From an uncultured Methylobacillus sp. (GTDB taxonomy: Bacteria; Pseudomonadota; Gammaproteobacteria; Burkholderiales; Methylophilaceae), in assembly GCA_946478965.1 (NCBI GenBank), contig CAMLDQ010000078.1, positions 1 through 9,391 of the forward strand: a stretch of DNA of 9,391 nt, in the 5' to 3' direction. Shown here one piece after another: positions 3,992 through 9,391 of this stretch (position 1 is its first letter; every line of letters starts with the position of its first letter). A model generated the notes under the pieces. It had not been told where the DNA came from, ran no database searches, and saw only the letters and a list, made by a program, of their open reading frames with translations. Position numbers and translations under genes: made by a program.

Positions 3992-5345
3992 CTTCGCGCT
4001 TGAATAGGGCGGGGGTCAGCTGGTGTCGATCCAGCAGCTTGTAAAACTCTGTCCGATTGCGTTGTGCCAGTCGAGCAGCCTGGGTCACATTGCCGTTGGT
4101 GGCCTTGAGCAGTCGTGCCAGATAGTCGCGCTCGAAGTTGCGGCGCGCCGTCTCGAAGGGAATAACGCCGCCGACATCCTCGCGCAAGGCTTTCTGTACC
4201 AGGGTCGCGGTAATCAATGGCGTGGTGCTGAGCACCACCGTTTGCTCGACAATATTCTGCAGCTGGCGCACATTGCCCGGCCAGGGAGCACTGATCAGCA
4301 TTTCCATCGCCTCCGGTGCAAAACCATTGACCGGCTTGTCGTATTTGCTGCTGATGGATTGCAGGAAGTGATTGGCCAGGAGCGGGATGTCCTCGCGCCG
4401 CGAGGCGAGGGAGGGGAGTTCCAGACTGACGACATTGATACGATAGTACAAGTCTTCGCGGAAGGCTCCGGCCTTCATTTCCTCCGCAAGATCGCGATGG
4501 GTCGCCGAAATAATGCGGACGTTGACCGGAAGGCTGGCCGTAGAGCCCACCGGGCGTACGGTGCGTTCCTGCAGCGTACGCAGCAACTTCACCTGCAAGG
4601 TCAATGGCATATCGCCGATTTCATCGAGAAACAGCGTCCCGCCTTCAGCCGCCTGGAACAGGCCTTTGTGGTCACGTGTGGCCCCGGTAAACGATCCTTT
4701 GGTGTGTCCGAACAGTTCGGATTCCAACAGTGGCTCCGGAATTGCTCCGCAGTTGACGGCCACAAAAGGCTTGCCATGTCTTGGGCTGGCGCGATGAATG
4801 GCCTGGGCGAGCAATTCCTTGCCGGTACCGCTATCGCCGTGTATCAGTACGCTGGCACCGCTGGCCGCAGCGAGTTTGGCTTGCTGCAGCATGGTTTCGA
4901 TAATGGGGCTGCGGCTGATGATGTCGCGTCGCCACGCCTCCGCATCGCCATCGCCCGTGCCGGTCTCGGGTTGTGTCAGGCGGAGTGCCGTGGCGACCTG
5001 TCGTAGCAACTCCTTGCTGTCGAAGGGCTTGGTCAGAAAGCCGAATACGCCACGCCGGGTCGCGTCCACCGCATCCGGGATGGAACCGTGAGCGGTGAGA
5101 ATAATGACGGGCAGCGCGGGATCGTTGCGGTGCAGGGTATCGAACAGGGCAAGCCCGTCCATGCCGGGCATACGCAAGTCGGTAATGACCAGTTGAGGTT
5201 TATCCATGGTGGCCAGGGCCAGGGCCTCTTCAGCACTGGACGCTGTTTCCACCTGGTAGCGTGCAGCTTGCAGCCGCATGGAAATCAGTCGCACGATGTC
5301 GGCGTCGTCATCAACAACTAGAATCTTGTAAGCGGGTTCCATCAT
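3987..5345 (-). CDS. glrR: Sigma-54-dependent response regulator, GlrR/QseF-like
   Basis: This 452-aa NtrC-family activator has three domains. The receiver (about 5-120) has acidic residues D12-D14, phospho-acceptor D56 (in ITDLRMPG), T84 and K106. The AAA+ domain (about 143-365) has Walker A GDSGTGKE at 170-177, the sigma-54-contacting loop GSFTGA at 217-222 (Ser where GAFTGA is usual), Walker B TLFLDEIGD at 237-245 and the APWPGNVRQL sequence at 353-362. The C-terminal Fis-type helix-turn-helix (about 413-441) contains NVTQAARLAQRNRTEFYKLL. From memory this closely resembles the end of enterobacterial GlrR (RNRTEFYKLLxRHxL), which together with the kinase-lipoprotein-regulator order supports the name. 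It starts within an ATGA overlap with the lipoprotein gene, so translation is probably coupled; a second ATG directly follows. Likely targets are the palindromes upstream of the two EF-hand/BON operons. The main alternative is another NtrC-family regulator with a different target site. Confidence 0.9.
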   Translation of the reverse strand: MMEPAYKILVVDDDADIVRLISMRLQAARYQVETASSAEEALALATMDKPQLVITDLRMPGMDGLALFDTLHRNDPALPVIILTAHGSIPDAVDATRRGVFGFLTKPFDSKELLRQVATALRLTQPETGTGDGDAEAWRRDIISRSPIIETMLQQAKLAAASGASVLIHGDSGTGKELLAQAIHRASPRHGKPFVAVNCGAIPEPLLESELFGHTKGSFTGATRDHKGLFQAAEGGTLFLDEIGDMPLTLQVKLLRTLQERTVRPVGSTASLPVNVRIISATHRDLAEEMKAGAFREDLYYRINVVSLELPSLASRREDIPLLANHFLQSISSKYDKPVNGFAPEAMEMLISAPWPGNVRQLQNIVEQTVVLSTTPLITATLVQKALREDVGGVIPFETARRNFERDYLARLLKATNGNVTQAARLAQRNRTEFYKLLDRHQLTPALFKRED

Positions 5346-5878
5346 TTCGGTTTTAATTGGTCACGGTCTGTCAGTGCTTTTTCGATGTTTTTCAATTCAT
5401 CCAGCTTCTGCTGCAGGGCATCGGCTCTTTTCTGTTCGTCAGCGGCTTTCTGAGCCAGTTTTCCTGCGTTTTCCTCAAGCTTTACGCGGTCATTTGCATA
5501 ATCCCTGAGCAGGCCCGCAAGCGACTTCGTTGCCGCACCGGCCTGTTCGTCATGCAGTACATCTTCCAGTAAAACCAGCGCCCGGTTATTGTCGCGTACC
5601 CGGCTCGATGGCAGGGCCAGCATGATGGCGGTACGCATTCGGTTGGCCAGAGAGTCCTTGTTGCGATTTAGCGACAGGCTGGTCGTGGCAAACTCCTTTT
5701 TCTGCTCTTCCGCCGACATGGCCGCGAACCGCTGAGTGAACGCCAGGTAGTCGATATCCGGCTTTGAGGCGGATACCAGCGGGGTTGGTGGGGTCGCTGG
5801 CCTGGATGCGACCTGCGCACAGCCGCCGAGGACAATAGCTGTTAAGCAAAAAACGGGCCAGTGGAATATCAGTTTCAT
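5342..5878 (-). CDS. qseG: Small lipoprotein, QseG/YfhG-like, of the GlrK-GlrR operon
   Basis: The 178-aa protein opens with a lipoprotein signal (MKLIFHWPVFCLTAIVLGGC), lipobox L-G-G-C with lipidated Cys20. A Pro/Ala/Ser linker follows, then a helical domain containing RNKDSLANRMRTAIMLALP and LLEDVLHDEQAGAA. A charged heptad-like C-terminus (about 135-172, KLEENAGKLAQKAADEQKR onward) should form a coiled coil. In enterobacteria the gene between glrK and glrR encodes the outer-membrane lipoprotein QseG, which is longer (about 237 aa as I recall) and interacts with the kinase. The assignment rests mainly on position and overall character, so the symbol is tentative. The start overlaps the kinase stop (ATGA), and the stop overlaps the regulator start in the same way. 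An alternative is a generic TPR-like lipoprotein of a PRS-type two-component operon. Confidence 0.75.
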   Translation of the reverse strand: MKLIFHWPVFCLTAIVLGGCAQVASRPATPPTPLVSASKPDIDYLAFTQRFAAMSAEEQKKEFATTSLSLNRNKDSLANRMRTAIMLALPSSRVRDNNRALVLLEDVLHDEQAGAATKSLAGLLRDYANDRVKLEENAGKLAQKAADEQKRADALQQKLDELKNIEKALTDRDQLKPK

Positions 5879-7320
5879 ATTGCAGTACCTTGTCGGTAAG
5901 GAAGCGTCACCCGGAATACGGCCCCCCGTTCGGAGGGAACCAATTGAATTTGACCACCATGCGCCTCGACATACTCGCGGGCGATGGACAAGCCGAGACC
6001 GCTGCCGGTAATGTGGCTCTCGTAGTTGCCGCTGCCGCGGTAAAATGGCTCGAACAGATGCTCGCGTTCTTCGGGCATGATCCCGGGGCCGCTGTCGGCC
6101 ACCTCCAGAATCACCCCTGTCTGACCATGCTGCAGGCGGAGCGTAATGCTGCCGCCCTTGGGCGTGTATTTAATGGCATTGGAGACCAGGTTGTCGATGA
6201 CGGTGACGACCTTCTCCCGGTCGGCCTCGATGCTGGCCTCGGCCAATGCGGTGGCAATCTGGATCTGCTTGGCGTCTATGGTCAGCCTGTAGGCGGCAAG
6301 CGCTTGCTCGACGAGAGGCTTGCATGCCAGCGTTTCCAGCGTGAGCACCGGTTTCTGAAATTCCACGGCCGTGTAGTTGAGCAGGTTTTCTATCATGCGC
6401 TGCAGGCGCAAACCGTTCTCGCGCAGAATGACGGCAATTTCGCGGTGTTGCGGTGACAACGTGCCTCCCACCTCTTCGGATAGTAGCTCGCTGCCCTCGC
6501 GAATCGAGGTCAGCGGCGTCTTGAGTTCGTGCGATACGTTGCGCAGGAAGCGCTTTTTCTGTTCCTCCAGATCGTTCAATTGCTGCCGCAGCCAATCAAG
6601 CCGCTCGCCCAGATGCCGCAGATCGCCTGGGCCGTCGATCACAATGGGGTCCTGGTATTCGCCGCGGCCGAGTTTGCGGATGGCGGCTTCCATGCGCCGG
6701 ATCGGGCGGCTCAGCAGAAAAGCGATCGCTACGGCGACGAGGACCGTGACAGGGACCAAGGGCAGCGTTTGCCACAGCAGCATGTTCTGTGCACGTTCGG
6801 CCTCTGCCGCCAGAATGGAGGATTCGCGGTCGATTAATTGATTGTTGGCATCGAGGATATCCTTGGCCAATCCCGAGAGTTCGTAGAACTGTCCGACGAT
6901 GACCGGTGCGTCGGCTTGCGTCGGGCCTGCGACGATCGCGGCGGATAGGCGCTCTTCCTGCGCGCTGACCTTCCGTAACTCTTTGCGCAAGGTGTCGTCG
7001 AGCGGCAGCTTCGAGAGCTCTTGCACGGTAGACAGGAATTTCTGGTGGGCGATGCCGTAGTTTTCCAGCAAGGAGGCATCGCCCAGTACAAGGTACTGAC
7101 GCACGCTACGTTCCATGGTAGTCAGTTGTTCCGTCAGCATGCGGCTGGAACGGGTGGCTTCCACGGCCTGGTACACGGTCTTGCGGCTTTGTTCCGCCAG
7201 CCGGTCGAGATAAAGCGCGGCATTGGCGAAGGCGAACAGCAACGGCAGCATCGTCAGGGCGAAGCCGATCAGCAGCAGTTTGAGAAAAGAATTTGGGTAG
7301 AGGGTGCGTAAACGTCTCAT
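5875..7320 (-). CDS. glrK: Membrane sensor histidine kinase, GlrK/QseE-like
   Basis: The 481-aa protein has transmembrane segment 1 (about 13-36), a helical periplasmic domain (about 37-180), transmembrane segment 2 (about 182-203) and a HAMP linker (about 204-256, starting SRPIRRMEAAIRKLGRGEY). The dimerisation domain carries phospho-His264 in NVSHELKTPLTSIREG. The HATPase domain has the N box VIDNLVSNAIKYT (374-386), G1 DSGPGI (409-414), F box FEPFYRG (423-429) and G2 GSGLGLSI (439-446), so all catalytic boxes are intact. Length and layout match GlrK/QseE. It is the first gene of the three-gene operon and is divergent from folA, whose start is 40 bp away. The sequence before the ATG (CTCGATTTCGCC) has no good ribosome site. 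The signal sensed cannot be read from the sequence; enterobacterial homologues respond to envelope stress and are reported to sense host catecholamines. Confidence 0.9.
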   Translation of the reverse strand: MRRLRTLYPNSFLKLLLIGFALTMLPLLFAFANAALYLDRLAEQSRKTVYQAVEATRSSRMLTEQLTTMERSVRQYLVLGDASLLENYGIAHQKFLSTVQELSKLPLDDTLRKELRKVSAQEERLSAAIVAGPTQADAPVIVGQFYELSGLAKDILDANNQLIDRESSILAAEAERAQNMLLWQTLPLVPVTVLVAVAIAFLLSRPIRRMEAAIRKLGRGEYQDPIVIDGPGDLRHLGERLDWLRQQLNDLEEQKKRFLRNVSHELKTPLTSIREGSELLSEEVGGTLSPQHREIAVILRENGLRLQRMIENLLNYTAVEFQKPVLTLETLACKPLVEQALAAYRLTIDAKQIQIATALAEASIEADREKVVTVIDNLVSNAIKYTPKGGSITLRLQHGQTGVILEVADSGPGIMPEEREHLFEPFYRGSGNYESHITGSGLGLSIAREYVEAHGGQIQLVPSERGAVFRVTLPYRQGTAI

Positions 7321-7336
7321 GGCGAAATCGAGGGCT

Positions 7337-7342
7337 TATAAT
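7337..7342 (+). promoter_or_regulatory. Candidate -10 element in the glrK-folA divergent region
   Basis: TATAAT is a perfect sigma-70 -10 hexamer 18 nt before the first folA ATG. No recognisable -35 lies 16-18 bp upstream, where the sequence is the start of the kinase gene. The core TTATAA is self-complementary, so the minus strand also offers a -10-like TATAAG towards glrK. The promoter is plausible but weakly supported. Confidence 0.35.
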
Positions 7343-7360
7343 TTCGGCTGTTGAATCCGG

Positions 7361-7876
7361 ATGATCATGTCTATGCCTTGCCTTTCCGTCATCGCCGCGG
7401 TTGCCCGCAATCGTACCATCGGCCTCGATAATACCCTGCCGTGGCATTTACCCGAGGATCTCAAGCACTTCCGCAACCTGACGATGGGGCATCATATCAT
7501 CATGGGGCGCAAGACATACGAGTCGTTGGGACGCCTGTTGCCGGGGCGCACCACGGTGATCGTCAGCCGCCAGCCAGGCTATCGGGTCGCGGGCGCAATC
7601 ACGGCATCATCCCTTCCGGAAGCCGTAGCTGCTTGTGGAGCGGACGAGGAAGTCTTCGTGATCGGCGGTGCCGAACTCTACCGCGAGGCGCTGGCGCTGG
7701 CCGACCGGCTCTATCTCACCGAAGTGCATGCGGAATTTGCCGGGGATGCGTTCTTTCCCGAGTATGACCGCCATACCTGGCACGAAACCAGTCGCGAGTC
7801 CCACACCAGTAGTGCCGGACTCGCGTTTAGTTTTGTCGCTTACCGTCGTCAGTCCTGTGCGACGCAGTCTACATAG
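7361..7876 (+). CDS. folA: Dihydrofolate reductase
   Basis: This 171-aa cytoplasmic enzyme reduces dihydrofolate to tetrahydrofolate with NADPH for thymidylate, purine and methionine synthesis. Family signatures are clear: LSVIAAVARNRTIG at the start, LPWHLPEDLKHFR (28-37 core) with the substrate-binding acidic residue D33, MGRKTYESLGRLLPGR (48-63) for NADPH binding, VFVIGGAELY (98-107) and YLTEV (118-122). Length is normal apart from about eight extra residues after FVAYRR. Those fall where the gene overlaps the convergent decarboxylase gene (28 bp). The start is uncertain: ATGs at 7361, 7367 and 7373 are in frame, and no strong ribosome site decides between them. Starting at 7373 would give the more typical family opening MPCLSVIAA. 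It is the only clear plus-strand gene here. Confidence 0.95.
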   Translation: MIMSMPCLSVIAAVARNRTIGLDNTLPWHLPEDLKHFRNLTMGHHIIMGRKTYESLGRLLPGRTTVIVSRQPGYRVAGAITASSLPEAVAACGADEEVFVIGGAELYREALALADRLYLTEVHAEFAGDAFFPEYDRHTWHETSRESHTSSAGLAFSFVAYRRQSCATQST

Positions 7877-9391
7877 TATTTGGCGTTATCGCCTTTGACG
7901 AGGCCGTGGATATCGGTCTCGAAGCCGGGGAAGCGCGCATTGAATTCGCGTGCGAATTTGAGGTAGTTGACGATAGTGCGGTTGAAACGTTCCCCCGGGA
8001 TCAGCAGTGGGATGCCGGGCGGGTAGGGCGTCAGCAGCACCGCGGTGATACGGTCTTCGAGCGCGTCGATTTCCACGCGCTCGATATTCTTGTGCGCCAT
8101 GCGCGCGAAGGCGTCCGCCGGTTTCATCGCCGGGATCATGTCGGACAAATACATTTCAGTCGTCAGGCGGGCGACATCGTTGGCCTTGTAGACGCTGTGA
8201 ATCTCCGTGCATAGGTCGCGCAGGCCGATTTTTTCGTAACGCGGGCACTTGGCGACAAATTCCGGCAGCACACGCCAGCATGGCTGGTTCTTGTCGTAAT
8301 CGTCCTTGAACTGCTGCAGCGCGGCTACCATGGTGTTCCAGCGGCCCTTGGTGATGCCGATGGTGAACATGATGAAGAAAGAATAGAGGCCGGTTTTCTC
8401 GACGATGACGCCGTGTTCTGCCAGATATTTGGTGACGATGGCGGCAGGGATGCCGAATTCGTCCGAGAATTCGCCTTCCACATCGAGGCCCGGGGTAATG
8501 ATGGTGGCCTTGATCGGGTCCAGCATGTTGAAGCCCGGCGCGAGGTTGCCGAAGCCGTGCCAGCGTTCGCCCGCCTTGAGCATCCAGGCTGCGCGCTCTT
8601 CAATGCCCTCTTCGGAGAGGTCGTTCGGACCCCATACCTTGAACCACCAGTCGGCGCCCCATTCCACCTCGACCTTGCGCATTGCACGTCGGAAATCCAG
8701 TGCTTCGGCGATGGATTCCTCCACCAGCGCGGTACCGCCCGGCGCTTCCATCATCGCTGCTGCGACGTCGCAGGACGCAATGATGGAGTACTGCGGGCTG
8801 GTGGAAGTGTGCATCAGGTAGGCTTCGTTGAAAACGTCGCGATCGAGTTTGCAGTTCTCCGCATCCTGCACCAGGATCTGCGAGGCCTGTGAAAGCCCGG
8901 CTAGCAGTTTGTGCGTGGACTGCGTGGAGAACACCATGGATTCCTTGCAGCGCGGGCGTCCTTCTCCGATGGCATGGTAGTCACCATAGAAGTCGTGGAA
9001 CGCCGCGTGCGGCAGCCAGGCTTCGTCGAAATGCAGGGTGTCGATCTTGCCATCGAGCATTTCCTTGATTTCCTCGACGTTGTAGATGACGCCGTCGTAG
9101 GTGGACTGGGTGATGGTCAGCACGCGCGGCTTGGCATTCTTGTCCTTGGCGAACGGGTTGCGTGCGATCTTCTTCTGGATGTTCTCCCAGGCGAATTCTT
9201 CCTTCGGAATCGGCCCAATGATGCCGAAGTGATTGCGCGTCGGCATCAGAAACACGGGAATCGCCCCGGTCATGATGATGGAATGCAGCACCGACTTATG
9301 ACAATTCCGGTCCACCACGACGATGTCGCCGGGGGCTACGGTCGAGTGCCAGACGATCTTGTTGGAGGTCGAGGTGCCGTTGGTGACGAAG
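7849..9391 (-). CDS. Orn/Lys/Arg decarboxylase (PLP, fold type I), N-terminus beyond window
   Basis: 514 codons are visible. The frame is open to the right edge (FVTNGTSTSNKIVWHSTVAPG is its first readable part), so the N-terminal wing domain and start codon lie outside. The PLP domain shows FDEAWLPHAAFH, with the cofactor-contacting Asp and Ala-Trp, and the Schiff-base lysine in STQSTHKLLAGLSQAS (codon 8908-8910). The C-terminal domain ends with the family hallmarks TPYPPGIPLLIPGERF and FPGFETDIHG. Full-length relatives are about 710-760 aa. These enzymes decarboxylate arginine, lysine or ornithine to agmatine, cadaverine or putrescine, serving polyamine synthesis or acid resistance. I cannot decide the substrate from the visible part, so no symbol is given. 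It converges on folA with no terminator between. The open frame continues upstream of a GTG at 9318, so that GTG is an internal valine and not the start. Confidence 0.93.
   Translation of the reverse strand, partial: FVTNGTSTSNKIVWHSTVAPGDIVVVDRNCHKSVLHSIIMTGAIPVFLMPTRNHFGIIGPIPKEEFAWENIQKKIARNPFAKDKNAKPRVLTITQSTYDGVIYNVEEIKEMLDGKIDTLHFDEAWLPHAAFHDFYGDYHAIGEGRPRCKESMVFSTQSTHKLLAGLSQASQILVQDAENCKLDRDVFNEAYLMHTSTSPQYSIIASCDVAAAMMEAPGGTALVEESIAEALDFRRAMRKVEVEWGADWWFKVWGPNDLSEEGIEERAAWMLKAGERWHGFGNLAPGFNMLDPIKATIITPGLDVEGEFSDEFGIPAAIVTKYLAEHGVIVEKTGLYSFFIMFTIGITKGRWNTMVAALQQFKDDYDKNQPCWRVLPEFVAKCPRYEKIGLRDLCTEIHSVYKANDVARLTTEMYLSDMIPAMKPADAFARMAHKNIERVEIDALEDRITAVLLTPYPPGIPLLIPGERFNRTIVNYLKFAREFNARFPGFETDIHGLVKGDNAKYYVDCVAQD

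Noticed and set aside
4023..5006. Plus-strand open frame of 327 codons antisense to glrR
   Set aside because: A shadow of a GC-rich gene with all NtrC-family motifs; the antisense translation has no domain features.
9316..9318. GTG as start codon of the decarboxylase
   Set aside because: The frame continues upstream to the window edge with family-like sequence (NGTSTSNKIVWHSTVAPGD), so this codon is an internal valine.

Overview
The window looks like a stretch of a moderately GC-rich betaproteobacterial chromosome, possibly of the Nitrosomonadales/Methylophilaceae type. This placement rests on protein style: a small secreted protein opening its mature part with ADVGVSVSIGQPGFYG, and a GlrK/QseG/GlrR module next to folA. 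It is an inference, not a database result. No tRNA, rRNA, CRISPR array, insertion sequence or phage gene is visible.

Layout, left to right. Nearly everything is on the minus strand, so transcription runs from high to low coordinates. (1) 1-921: an operon of an exported EF-hand + BON-domain protein (394-921) and the start of a small secreted protein that runs off the left edge. (2) 922-1276: a regulatory region with a sigma-54 promoter, three upstream palindromes and a terminator. (3) 1277-2341: a secreted seven-bladed YVTN-type beta-propeller. (4) 2342-2617: an intergenic stretch with a palindrome and a terminator. (5) 2618-3783: a second operon, made of a paralogous EF-hand + BON protein and a membrane-anchored 192-aa protein. 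(6) 3784-3986: a second sigma-54 promoter with two upstream palindromes. (7) 3987-7320: a tightly overlapping operon encoding a membrane histidine kinase (GlrK/QseE-like), a small lipoprotein (QseG-like) and a sigma-54-dependent response regulator (GlrR/QseF-like). (8) 7361-7876, plus strand: dihydrofolate reductase (folA), divergent from the kinase gene. (9) 7849-9391, minus strand: the C-terminal part of an Orn/Lys/Arg decarboxylase, converging on folA with a 28-bp overlap of coding sequence.

The main result is a self-contained envelope-signalling circuit. Five 18-bp palindromes fit TGTCGCC-N4-GGCGACA and therefore the TGTC-N10-GACA box known for enterobacterial GlrR. Three lie upstream of the first EF-hand/BON operon and two upstream of the second. 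Each operon also has a near-perfect sigma-54 promoter. The distances from promoter to the first and second boxes are identical to the base in the two operons (88.5 and 152.5 bp, box centre to the C of the -12 GC), although the sequences between them are not alike. I infer that GlrK senses an envelope state, QseG may modulate it, and phosphorylated GlrR with sigma-54 RNA polymerase drives two operons of small periplasmic or membrane proteins. In enterobacteria the known GlrR targets are instead glmY and rpoE.
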